A stretch of DNA of 64,000 nucleotides from Desulfobulbaceae bacterium BRH_c16a (lineage in GTDB: Bacteria > Desulfobacterota > Desulfobulbia > Desulfobulbales > Desulfocapsaceae). Under the pieces are notes generated by a model. It was not told the origin of the DNA. It ran no database searches and saw only the letters and a program-made list of their open reading frames with translations. The first letter of the stretch is position 1. Each line of letters begins with the position of its first letter. Location: NCBI GenBank assembly GCA_000961725.1, contig LADS01000049.1, positions 62,001 to 126,000 on the forward strand, in the 5' to 3' direction. Made by a program: the position numbers and the translations under genes. This document shows positions 52,351-61,200 of the stretch, in pieces.

Positions 52351-53526
52351 TTAGCCTTCTACTTCGTGCTCTACTTTTACGGCAATTTTATAGAGAACGG
52401 TCACAAGAAGAATTCCTGTTGCCCAGATCCCCAGAGTAATCCCAATCTCGTTTGCGGTCGGGTAATACTCGACGATTTCATCCAACGGATTGATAACCAG
52501 ACCACCCATGACAAAACCGAGTCCCTTATCCAGCCAGAGTGCAACGAATATCATCGCACAACCGATTCCGATCATCAGATCGGTCCCGGTTTTTTTGATC
52601 TTCATGTAGGCAAAAAGCCCGAGACCACCGAAACACAGGAAAACCGAGGTCCACATGAAGGGAACGAGATTGTTATACACATGACCGTGATGCTCCAGAC
52701 CGAAAAACAGATATTCCAGGGAATGTTTATGGCCGGGAATATTTGAGTAGTAGCCGACAAAGAACTCAAGACCCACGAAGAACGCATTGATCAAAGCTGC
52801 ATACATGATGATTGTGGTGATCTTGTTGATCGCTTCCTTGCCCGCGTCAAAATGGGTAATTCGCTTCATGATCAGACAAGCTATAACAATCAGAGCCGGT
52901 CCCGCCGCAAATGCCGAAGCAAGAAAACGCGGAGCGGTGATGGCGGTCAGCCAGAAATGCCGACCGGGCAGACCGCAGTACAGCATCGCGGTGACGGTAT
53001 GGATGGAAACGGCAAATGGAATTGATAGGTAGACGAAGAAATACACCCATTTCGGCGGCTTGACCTGTTTCCGTTCTGCGGTAAGAATAACCCAGGCACA
53101 GATGATATTCAGGGACAGATAACCGAGCAACACCACCATATCCCAAAACAACATGGAATTGGGAGTCGGATAAAGCATCATGTTCAGTCCGCGCAACGGC
53201 TGGCCGATGTCTGCCATGATAAACATCAGACACATGACGATAGCGGAAATAGCGAGGAATTCACCTAGGATGGTGATCCTGCCGAACGCTTTGTAATTGT
53301 GGATGTAATATGGCAGGACAAGCATCAACCCTCCGGCCGCGACACCGACCAGGAAGGTGAATTGAGAAATATACAATCCCCATGACAAGTCACGGCCCAT
53401 GCCTGTCAATCCCATACCAAAGAGATACTGTCTCAAGTAACAGATCGCTCCGACTGCTATGAATGCGCTCAGAAACGCTAGCCACATCCAGTAGTTGGAG
53501 TTTCCTTTTAACGCTTTTTCGATCAT
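52351..53526 (-). CDS. dsrP: DsrP, NrfD-like integral membrane subunit, 391 aa
   Basis: About ten membrane segments of the NrfD/PsrC family (YLRQYLFGMGLTGMGRDLSW, ILTAERKQVKPPKWVYFFVY, AITAPRFLASAFAAGPALIV). In DsrMKJOP it exchanges electrons with the quinone pool and DsrO. Position as the last gene after dsrO, eight bases apart, fixes the identity among NrfD relatives. Confidence 0.95.
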   Translation of the reverse strand: MIEKALKGNSNYWMWLAFLSAFIAVGAICYLRQYLFGMGLTGMGRDLSWGLYISQFTFLVGVAAGGLMLVLPYYIHNYKAFGRITILGEFLAISAIVMCLMFIMADIGQPLRGLNMMLYPTPNSMLFWDMVVLLGYLSLNIICAWVILTAERKQVKPPKWVYFFVYLSIPFAVSIHTVTAMLYCGLPGRHFWLTAITAPRFLASAFAAGPALIVIACLIMKRITHFDAGKEAINKITTIIMYAALINAFFVGLEFFVGYYSNIPGHKHSLEYLFFGLEHHGHVYNNLVPFMWTSVFLCFGGLGLFAYMKIKKTGTDLMIGIGCAMIFVALWLDKGLGFVMGGLVINPLDEIVEYYPTANEIGITLGIWATGILLVTVLYKIAVKVEHEVEG

Positions 53527-53533
53527 GACATCC

Positions 53534-54379
53534 TCACACTATGTAAAAGACTGACGGTTTGGTTCCAAGGGCCGCTTGCCTCTGGATGGTATGTTCCTGG
53601 TCAAGAAGCTGGCGAATTTCCGAATTCGGATCATTCAGATCACCGAATACAATCGCCCCCACCTCCTTGACGGCCTCTACACACGCAGGTTCTTTGCCAA
53701 GCGCAAGGCGCTCACCACAGAAGTTACATTTTTCCACAACACCACGCATCCGGGTAGCAAAGTCCGGATTGAGTTCCTTGATGTGAGGACGCGGATCGAA
53801 CCAGTTAAAGCTTCTTGCACCGTAAGGACACCCCATCATGCAGAAGCGGCAGCCAATGCAGCGATGATAGTCCATCGCCACGATACCGGTGTTTTTCTCG
53901 ATGTAAGTGGCTTTAGTCGGACACACCCGAACGCAGGGCGGAGCGTCACAGTGATTACAGAGCACCAGGAAATCGCTCTCCCTGGTTATCTTTGAGGAGT
54001 GATATGTCGCTTGGTCGATGAAAGCGTTGGCAAAAGGAGTTTTCCAGATCCATTTGATTTCACTCTTTTTACTGTCAATCTCAGGAATATTGTGAGCTTT
54101 ATTGCACGCCGCAGTGGCCTTATCGAGCAACTCGGGATGGCCGTAGAGTTTGCGCATATCGATCAGCATTCCCAGACGGACTCCCTGGGGAGCAGCTTCA
54201 GCCTCATGACCTGCTGCGCTGTGCCCTTGTGCAGGAGCAGCACCGTGGGCATCGGTTTTCTCCGTAGCTGATGAAGCCAATACCGGCGACGAAGTCAGTT
54301 TAACGACAACCGGAGCACTGATACCGGCCAGTGCAGTCGCTCCGGCAATCTTCAAAAATTTTCTTCTTTGCTTATCCAT
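53534..54379 (-). CDS. dsrO: DsrO, periplasmic iron-sulfur subunit, 281 aa
   Basis: Tat signal with RRKFLKIAGATALAGISAP. Ferredoxin cysteine clusters CNHCDAPPCVRVC, CIGCRFCMMGC and CNFCGERLALGKEPAC mark an NrfC-like multi-[4Fe-4S] subunit. ATG 54379 (MDKQRRKFL) has AAGGAG and shares a base with the dsrJ stop (TAATG); a longer frame to 54436 is inside dsrJ and would precede the Tat signal. Confidence 0.96.
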   Translation of the reverse strand: MDKQRRKFLKIAGATALAGISAPVVVKLTSSPVLASSATEKTDAHGAAPAQGHSAAGHEAEAAPQGVRLGMLIDMRKLYGHPELLDKATAACNKAHNIPEIDSKKSEIKWIWKTPFANAFIDQATYHSSKITRESDFLVLCNHCDAPPCVRVCPTKATYIEKNTGIVAMDYHRCIGCRFCMMGCPYGARSFNWFDPRPHIKELNPDFATRMRGVVEKCNFCGERLALGKEPACVEAVKEVGAIVFGDLNDPNSEIRQLLDQEHTIQRQAALGTKPSVFYIV

Positions 54380-54780
54380 TAGAGTGTCTCCTTCTTTGTC
54401 GCCGCTAAGGTCGGGGTCAAATGACAATCCCAGCAATAGGGTTTGACAGACGTATACACATGACAGGAGTCACAGAATTTTTCCTTATTGGAATGACACT
54501 CCATGCACGCCATCTGCAGACCTCTGCGATATTCTTTGCCGGCTACGGTTACAGTATTGCGGTTGCCGTTACGAAGGACATCATCGCGCCATTCGTTCAG
54601 CATGACCATATGGTTGGCCCGCATTTCCGCTGCCGGGGCGACACACTCTTTTTCACCGCCTGGAGGCAATTCAACCTTCGGTACCGTGCTCGCCGTAGAA
54701 AAGGCATTGAACCAGAGCGGGAAAGTTACCATCAGGACGAAAATAATCAGTCCCGGTATAATAGTTCCTTTATTGTACAT
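54379..54780 (-). CDS. dsrJ: DsrJ, triheme cytochrome c, 133 aa
   Basis: N-terminal membrane anchor or uncleaved signal (TIIPGLIIFVLMVTFPLWF) and three CxxCH heme sites: CMECH, CDSCH, CWDCH. DsrJ is the periplasmic cytochrome of DsrMKJOP with an unusual heme ligand in known members. AGGAG lies before ATG 54780. Genes for heme and cytochrome maturation lie downstream in the window. Confidence 0.97.
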   Translation of the reverse strand: MYNKGTIIPGLIIFVLMVTFPLWFNAFSTASTVPKVELPPGGEKECVAPAAEMRANHMVMLNEWRDDVLRNGNRNTVTVAGKEYRRGLQMACMECHSNKEKFCDSCHVYTSVKPYCWDCHLTPTLAATKKETL

Positions 54781-54812
54781 TACTTTTACTCCTATGTTCT
54801 GATCAGGATTTT

Positions 54813-56441
54813 CTATAGCATGGTACGGAGGCCTTCTTCAAGCTCACCGCGGGTTTCACCTTCTTGAACAATCGCATTGGCAACCAACTCGGTGAGGCCG
54901 CAAACCGAAACAGCCGGATTCCAGTAGTTCATGAGTGATGTCAATGTCGCCCGGTCAATCGCACAAACACAAGCCAGCATGTTCACAGCATGTTTCTCGT
55001 GAACATATTTGACGGCATTGGCGCGCGGCAATCCTGAACGCATTCTCAATTCCATAATTTCGTCGGTATTGAGTCCGGTACCCGAGCCGCAGCAGAAGGT
55101 CTGCTCGCGAATCGTGTTCTCCGGCATCTCCACCCAATCGGCCACATGATCGAGGATGTAGCGAGGTTCATCAAGCAATCCCATGGCTCTGGCTGTGTTA
55201 CAGGAATCATGGTAGGTCGCTTTGATATGGCTGTTACGGCTTTTATCGAGTTTGATCTTGCCGTTTTTGATAAGATCGGCGGTGAACTCGCTGATATGAA
55301 CCATCTTGGTCGAGGCCGCATTTTCGAAGACCGTACCCGTAATCGATGAAACAGGTTTCTCAAGGAAATCGGCAGGACCGTTCATGGTATCCATGTATTG
55401 ATGCAGAACACGCCACATATGACCGCACTCGCCGCCAATGATGTATTTTACCCCAAGGCGTTTGGCCTCGGCATACATTTTGGCGTTCAGTTTCTTCATG
55501 GTCTCATTGTTGGTGAAAAGGCCGAAGTTACCACCCTCCGACGCATATGTAGACCAGGTGTAATCGAGACCGATCGCCTCAAAGAGAATCATATAGCCCA
55601 TGGCGGTGTAGAGGCCGGGCTCGGCAAAAACGTCAGCCGACGGAGTTATGAACAGAACTTCGGCACCCTTCCGGTTAAAGCTGATATTCGGCCGTACTCC
55701 GGTCAGATTTTCTACGTCGTCGACGAGAAATTCCACGTTATCCTTGAAGGTATGCGGCTGCAATCCCATGTGATTGCCGGTCCGGTTGGAGTTGGAAGCA
55801 GGTTCCAGGATCCAGTTGATGCCGACACCCACCAGATGGAGGAGCTCGCGCAGCATCATGGTCACCTCGGCGGTATCGATGCCGTAGGGACAGAAGACCG
55901 AGCATCTCCGGCATTCCGTACACTGGTAGGAGTACATGAACCACTCCTTGAGCACGCCCACGGTCATTTCGCGGGCACCGGCCATTTTGCCGAGGATCTT
56001 ACCGGCTAAGGTAAAATCATTGCGATAGACCGACCTGAGCAGCTCCGCCCGGAGCACAGGCATGTTTTTCGGATCGCCGGTGCCAAGGAAAAAATGGCAT
56101 TTATCCGCGCAGGCGCCACAGCGGACACAGCAATCCATGAATATTTTCAGTGATCTGAACTTATCAAGACGCTCTTTCAAGCCCTTGATAATTATGTCTT
56201 TCCAGTCCTCCGGCAATTTCCAGTCGTCGTCTTCCGGCGACCACTCACGGGCATTGGGAAAATGCAGACCGGACTGGCTGTTGAGGTATTCTACTTTTTC
56301 CTTTTTGGCAGGGTAGGCATAATTCCCGGATTTAAAAACCACGGGGATATCCATCCAGTCCCTGGTAGGTATCGCTCCTGTCGCCAAGGATGGCTCCTGC
56401 ACTACGCTTTTCGATAATTGTTGTAATTTTGGAACGGCCAT
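54813..56441 (-). CDS. dsrK: DsrK, HdrD-like cytoplasmic iron-sulfur subunit, 542 aa
   Basis: Two ferredoxin-type motifs, CCVRCGACADKCHFF and CTECRRCSVFCPYG, are followed by the HdrD-like catalytic cluster region (YHDSCNTARAMGL, EQTFCCGSGTGLNTDEIMEL). DsrK is thought to reduce the DsrC trisulfide. Length fits DsrK. Start ATG 56441 with AAGGA. 32 bases after dsrM. Confidence 0.97.
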   Translation of the reverse strand: MAVPKLQQLSKSVVQEPSLATGAIPTRDWMDIPVVFKSGNYAYPAKKEKVEYLNSQSGLHFPNAREWSPEDDDWKLPEDWKDIIIKGLKERLDKFRSLKIFMDCCVRCGACADKCHFFLGTGDPKNMPVLRAELLRSVYRNDFTLAGKILGKMAGAREMTVGVLKEWFMYSYQCTECRRCSVFCPYGIDTAEVTMMLRELLHLVGVGINWILEPASNSNRTGNHMGLQPHTFKDNVEFLVDDVENLTGVRPNISFNRKGAEVLFITPSADVFAEPGLYTAMGYMILFEAIGLDYTWSTYASEGGNFGLFTNNETMKKLNAKMYAEAKRLGVKYIIGGECGHMWRVLHQYMDTMNGPADFLEKPVSSITGTVFENAASTKMVHISEFTADLIKNGKIKLDKSRNSHIKATYHDSCNTARAMGLLDEPRYILDHVADWVEMPENTIREQTFCCGSGTGLNTDEIMELRMRSGLPRANAVKYVHEKHAVNMLACVCAIDRATLTSLMNYWNPAVSVCGLTELVANAIVQEGETRGELEEGLRTML

Positions 56442-56473
56442 CGTTCACTCATCCTTATAAGCTAGTTATTGGG

Positions 56474-57502
56474 TCAATTAATATCTTCAACCTTTGCCGG
56501 AGACAGCTCCTTTTCAACCGGAATTCCCGCATCTACCATAAATTCGCGGAATTCATCCTCATACCCGGCATAGGAATGGGGCAGGATTCTCGGGTTCCAG
56601 GGATTGATGTGCCGGACGGCACGGCTGTTATTTTTCATATTACGGGTCGGACTGAGGAACACTCCGGCAAAGTGCATGAGCTTGCTGAAAGGAAAGTATG
56701 CCAGCAACACGCAGACCAGGAACAGATGGATGTAGAAAATGGCTCCGATTTCGGCACCGATGGTGGGCGATAAGGTGACCAGCCCAACCGTCAACTGTTT
56801 GATGTTGACAATATCGATATCGGTCCGCAACACATAGCGCATCAGGACACCGGTCAAAGCAATGGCGAAGATAAGAACCAGCGGGAAATAATCATTCATC
56901 AGGGAGATAACCCGAACATGACGGGTTATAAGCCTTCTGCTGAAAAGGAGAATACAGCCGAGCAGGAGTCCGATATCGCTCATGTACCAGCCTGGAGCAC
57001 CAACCTGAAATATTCCGTCGCCGAATTCCAGCCAGCCGATCCACGCCGGAACCGGATCGAGGAAAAGACGCATATGCCGTACGATGATGGCCAGGAAAGA
57101 GTAATGGAATATCAGCGCAAAAACCCATAACCACTTCGATGACTCGTGAGTGATATGGGGCCCGTCGTGAATCTCCGATTTGGTGTTTCTGAACAGTGAC
57201 CGGAAGGTGACTATTTCGAGAAACATTCTTGCCACTACCTCGGCTGTCGTATTGGGAGCTTCAAGCCTGTTGTGCTTGATAAAACCCAGTGATTTCCCCT
57301 GCCCGCAAGTGGTCTGGATTGAAAATGGGACAGGGGATTTGGCCCACTGCACCACTTTGTAGACACACCCGCCAAGGAAGATCATAATGGCCAGATACGG
57401 CAGAGCTACCCCGAACAAGTAGGGCATCCCCGGTATCTGAGATCCGAGCCAGGCAATCACTGTCAACGCAATGACTACCAGGAATGAGAAGGCGTACTTC
57501 AT
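56474..57502 (-). CDS. dsrM: DsrM, NarI-like cytochrome b subunit, 342 aa
   Basis: About six membrane segments with histidines for heme b (LIFHYSFLAIIVRHMRLFLD, FYIHLFLVCVLLAYFPFSKL, MHFAGVFLSPTRNMKNNSRA). It accepts menaquinol electrons and passes them to DsrK. GAGG before ATG 57502. First structural gene of dsrMKJOP and 93 bases after the RsbRD-N gene. Confidence 0.96.
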   Translation of the reverse strand: MKYAFSFLVVIALTVIAWLGSQIPGMPYLFGVALPYLAIMIFLGGCVYKVVQWAKSPVPFSIQTTCGQGKSLGFIKHNRLEAPNTTAEVVARMFLEIVTFRSLFRNTKSEIHDGPHITHESSKWLWVFALIFHYSFLAIIVRHMRLFLDPVPAWIGWLEFGDGIFQVGAPGWYMSDIGLLLGCILLFSRRLITRHVRVISLMNDYFPLVLIFAIALTGVLMRYVLRTDIDIVNIKQLTVGLVTLSPTIGAEIGAIFYIHLFLVCVLLAYFPFSKLMHFAGVFLSPTRNMKNNSRAVRHINPWNPRILPHSYAGYEDEFREFMVDAGIPVEKELSPAKVEDIN

Positions 57503-57595
57503 TTCTTACCTCGCTTCAATTGAACTGTTTTGGAAACCACTCGGAAAGGGCAGCCGACCCATCACCCCCGCTCCATGGAAACCAGTTAAATACCT

Positions 57596-58120
57596 TTACC
57601 CTTTTTTTAAAGCTTTTCCAGGCAACAAATGCGAAGGGCATCTGCTGTCTGTCAATATATGGCTTCCGGACCGGATCTCCTTGATGCGGACCTGATAGAG
57701 ACGTTCCCTGTACTGCATGTAGATATCAAAAGCTGCAAGCACCGCCAGATCGACGGCAAATTCAAAATCGTACAACTCACCCACCAGCTGGCTTCGCTCC
57801 TTGTCGGCGGCAAAGACCTCCCGGGTGATATGCTTCACCGCGTTCAGTGGTGCGACCGCCTGCGATGGCGAAAACTCCTGCACCGATCGAATGCTCATTA
57901 TCTGTTCAAGCGGGGGAATGAATTCTTTTGAATCGGCGCCCTTGCAGAGCAGAAGAAAAAGCCTGCCCAGGGCTTCTCTGATATTACCACCGACAGGGTT
58001 TGCGAACTTATCGTTTTCTTTAATAAAAAAACCTGAAGATAGATAAGTGGACAAGGTGTATTCGACCCATTTATCGACTATTTTTTCTCTGTGATTCCTA
58101 AAACCTTCGGCAAGATCCAT
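57596..58120 (-). CDS. RsbRD N-terminal domain protein, 174 aa
   Basis: All-helical protein beginning MDLAEGFRNHREKIVDKWVE, with LFLLLCKGADSKEFIPPLEQ, SIRSVQEFSPSQAVAPLNAV and DFEFAVDLAVLAAFDIYMQY, the pattern of the RsbRD-N domain found in stressosome co-antagonists. Only this domain is present; no STAS domain follows. Such genes are known just upstream of dsrM in several sulfate reducers. A regulatory or sensory role for the Dsr complex is inferred. No promoter was clear in the 267 bases upstream. Confidence 0.82.
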   Translation of the reverse strand: MDLAEGFRNHREKIVDKWVEYTLSTYLSSGFFIKENDKFANPVGGNIREALGRLFLLLCKGADSKEFIPPLEQIMSIRSVQEFSPSQAVAPLNAVKHITREVFAADKERSQLVGELYDFEFAVDLAVLAAFDIYMQYRERLYQVRIKEIRSGSHILTDSRCPSHLLPGKALKKG

Positions 58121-58387
58121 ACGTGTACAACCTTTGAATTAAATATTTTCTTCGCGAGAGAAAAGACAATAGATGAAGAATTCATGAGTGAATGACGGTT
58201 CACAATTAGCACCTTTTCCCCTCTTTTTCAAGAGTATTTTTCTTGTGCACAGTAGGCTCAATAGTCTGCAAAGATCTGGGTTTTCCGTGTTTTTTGGTCA
58301 TTACACCTACTTGACTCTGAGCTTATCCCGCAGCATCGATACCTTCACAAAGAGGTAAAGTTCGAGCAAGACATTTCCCTTGTTGGT

Positions 58388-60613
58388 CTACGACCTGGAA
58401 TAGTGGATGATATCACCGATGATATTCACCGCTTCCCTGATGTAAGGATCCTCCTGCACATTCTTCAGCCAGACTTCCTTGGGATCGGCTTTTTCGTCTT
58501 CGAACTCATCGAAATCTCCGCTATTCTCCTGCTCCTCCCGGTATTTCCGGTAATGTGCTCCGACTTTTTCCCGCATCAGCCTTGATTCTTCACGTTTGCC
58601 GCGCATATCTTCAAGATCGATCGATACAACGGTATTTTCAGCCCGTTCGACAGCCTTCACTGCCTCCTCGGCAATTATTTTCAATCCCTCATCGACGGCG
58701 GCCCGCGCGAGGCTCCTCTTCCGGAGCAATTCAAGATCAAACGGTTTGTCAGTCCAGGGAGTAAACGGCACTGCCTCGATGGAATCCCAGGGAAGTGAAT
58801 AATCAAGATAACGTTCCCCCGACTTAATATGTTCAAAAAGATTCGGCAGCACGATATCCGATTCTACGCCCTTCCACTGATTTGAGCCGCCGGTTACCCG
58901 GTAAAACTTCTGAATCATGACCTTGAGAGCGCCAAGATCCTCATATTTCTTAAGGTGAAGCAGCGGAATGTTTTCATTCAGATCGATGATCGTCTGCACC
59001 GTGCCTTTTCCATGGGTGTGCTTTCCCCCGACAATGACAGCCCTTTTATAGTCCTGTAAGGCCGCTGCGACGATCTCGGAGGCCGAAGCGGAAAACTTGT
59101 TCACCAATACTACCAGTGGACCGGCATAATTCACCTTGTCATCGGTATCGCTCAATATCCGTTTATCTCCGAAGCTGTTCTTCACCTGTACGACCGGCCC
59201 GGATTTTATGAAAAGGCCGGTAATGTCGACTGCGTCGACCAGGGCTCCGCCACCATCGTCACGCAGGTCAAGCACAATGCCATCGACGTTCTGCTTCTTG
59301 AGGCTCTCTATCTCCCGGAGGGTATCGTCGGTTGAATTCCTTCCTTGGGAACCATTCCGCGTTCCCTCGAAATCCCGGTAAAAGCTTGGAATATAGATAT
59401 ATCCTGTCTTACGACCGTCGGCAGAATCGAGAACGGTGCTTTTCACGAAGGTTTCTTCAATCTGCACAACATCACGGACGATCCTGATAGTTTCCGTGGT
59501 GCCGTCGGGCTTTTTCACCTTAATGACAACGGCCTTTCCTTTGGGACCGCGGATAAGACGCACGGCATCGCGCAGCCGCATATCGGTAATATCAACAGGT
59601 TCTTCGCCCTCCTGGGCTACCTGGAGGATTATGTCCTCGGCCTTGAGGCGGCCCTGAATGGCCGAGGCGCTGCCCGGTATGATCCTGATCACCTTGATAA
59701 AACCGTCATCCTCACGAAGCAAGGCACCGATTCCTTCCAGGCTTCCGCGCATATTGATATCGAACTGCTCTTTGCCGGCCGGTGGGATATAGTTGGTATG
59801 GGGATCAAACGCCCTGGTAATACAATTAAAAAATCGATCATAGTGATCCTGCAGAGTTTCCTGATGGAGGCGCTGGAAAAAGGTCTTGTTTCTCTTGCCG
59901 ACCTTGATGAGCGCTTCCTGCCACAATTCCACATCGGTTTTAATCGACTGCGGCTTTTTCTCTGCCGTCTCGTTATCCTTCTGTTCTCCAGCCTTTTGCT
60001 GCTCCTCGACCAGATCGAGGTACTGGGTGATTATCTGAGCCTTAAGCACCCTCCGCCATCGATCCTTCAATTCTGCCAGATTTTCTACAAAATCGGCCTT
60101 TTCAGGATCGGTTTCATATGTCTCTTTTTTGAGGACATTGAAGTTTCCGACAAAAAGCTCTCCCTCGCCTGCAGTTCCGGCGGTGCTGCCGGTTCTGATC
60201 GTGTCGTTTTTCAGCATGGTTTCGACCATCTCCTGGACCAGGGTTATCTTCTCATTCAAGATATCATACCCGGTGTCGGGGAGGGAGATGCGCCCGTTGG
60301 CGAGATTGTCGTCGATATAGGGGGCAAAAGCTTCAAGCTGCTTGACGTCTTTTTTCAGAAGAAAGCGCTTCTGGTAATCCAGCTGTTTTATATACAGATG
60401 AAAGGCAGCCAAAGCCAATTCATCATTCACGACTTTATCGCTGAAATGAAGTGCAGGCAGCTGCTTACTCAGAAGATAGCCGATAAACCTGTTCCTCTTG
60501 GTGTCTATTTTATCGGCTTCGTCGGCCATGGCGGTGAATGCCGCAATCCCGGTCAGAAAAGAAAAGACCAGATATAAAGTAAAGAAGTTCCGTAGTTTTT
60601 TCATATTTATCAT
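58388..60613 (-). CDS. prc: Carboxy-terminal processing protease Tsp/Prc, 741 aa
   Basis: Periplasmic S41 protease. Signal peptide FFTLYLVFSFLTGIAAFTAMA, N-terminal Tsp domain (KRNRFIGYLLSKQLPALHFS), PDZ domain (GIGALLREDDGFIKVIRIIP), S41 core with the catalytic serine and lysine (VNKFSASASEIVAAALQDYK, HTHGKGTVQTIIDL), and a charged C-terminal DUF3340-type region. Length fits the long E. coli Prc type. Start 60613 or ATG 60604 (MKKLRNFF). Downstream of hemA and a small gene, maybe co-transcribed. Confidence 0.95.
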   Translation of the reverse strand: MINMKKLRNFFTLYLVFSFLTGIAAFTAMADEADKIDTKRNRFIGYLLSKQLPALHFSDKVVNDELALAAFHLYIKQLDYQKRFLLKKDVKQLEAFAPYIDDNLANGRISLPDTGYDILNEKITLVQEMVETMLKNDTIRTGSTAGTAGEGELFVGNFNVLKKETYETDPEKADFVENLAELKDRWRRVLKAQIITQYLDLVEEQQKAGEQKDNETAEKKPQSIKTDVELWQEALIKVGKRNKTFFQRLHQETLQDHYDRFFNCITRAFDPHTNYIPPAGKEQFDINMRGSLEGIGALLREDDGFIKVIRIIPGSASAIQGRLKAEDIILQVAQEGEEPVDITDMRLRDAVRLIRGPKGKAVVIKVKKPDGTTETIRIVRDVVQIEETFVKSTVLDSADGRKTGYIYIPSFYRDFEGTRNGSQGRNSTDDTLREIESLKKQNVDGIVLDLRDDGGGALVDAVDITGLFIKSGPVVQVKNSFGDKRILSDTDDKVNYAGPLVVLVNKFSASASEIVAAALQDYKRAVIVGGKHTHGKGTVQTIIDLNENIPLLHLKKYEDLGALKVMIQKFYRVTGGSNQWKGVESDIVLPNLFEHIKSGERYLDYSLPWDSIEAVPFTPWTDKPFDLELLRKRSLARAAVDEGLKIIAEEAVKAVERAENTVVSIDLEDMRGKREESRLMREKVGAHYRKYREEQENSGDFDEFEDEKADPKEVWLKNVQEDPYIREAVNIIGDIIHYSRS

Positions 60614-60687
60614 TGATGGAAATTAACTCTATTGGGAAAACGATTTTCGTATCGTACATTAAAAAAATAACAGAGAAACAGGGCCGG

Positions 60688-61200
60688 CTATTCTGCATCG
60701 GCACAGATTTCAGCAAGCCCTGCAAATCTGTCATCAAGCTCTATTCCTAAATCTGCCGCGAAACATTTCAACTCCTCATAACGGCAGTTGATGATGGAAC
60801 GCCTTTTACAGCATCCGACTTCCGTTACCTCAGTGTGGAGAAAAGTGAGAAGGGCCGCAGCAGCATGGCGTCGTACTGCCGACCGATCTACCTTCTGCCT
60901 CTCGCAAAAGGTACAAAACCGCCGATAATTGATAATCGATCTGGTTATTCCCCTATAGCCTGGAGTACCGGAATTGGCATGCTGCAGATCCCGAACAATA
61001 ATTTCGGAATATCGATCGGCCGCAGCCTGCTGCAAAGAAAGGACCTGTTCCTCAGAAAGACAGATCCGCGGGCCATCATGAGACACCGTAAGATAATAAA
61101 GAGCGGAATGCAACGCAATTTCCGGAGTTTCACCCGAATTCCTGACAACATACCACTCGTTTTCTATCAATTCGTCGATACTACCGCTCATCGTCTCCAT
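60688..61200 (-). CDS. Uncharacterised protein, 170 aa
   Basis: I do not recognise a family. The protein is soluble with seven cysteines, most in the second half (RRFCTFCERQ, EVGCCKRRSIINC, LKCFAADLGI), suggesting metal or redox function. It starts within the last codons of hemA (overlap 20 bases; ATG 61200, or ATG 61191 as MSGSIDELI), so translation is coupled to tetrapyrrole genes. No signal peptide. Confidence 0.7.
   Translation of the reverse strand: METMSGSIDELIENEWYVVRNSGETPEIALHSALYYLTVSHDGPRICLSEEQVLSLQQAAADRYSEIIVRDLQHANSGTPGYRGITRSIINYRRFCTFCERQKVDRSAVRRHAAAALLTFLHTEVTEVGCCKRRSIINCRYEELKCFAADLGIELDDRFAGLAEICADAE

Noticed and set aside
59345..60577. 410-codon plus frame
   Set aside because: Mirror frame of the Tsp/Prc protease.
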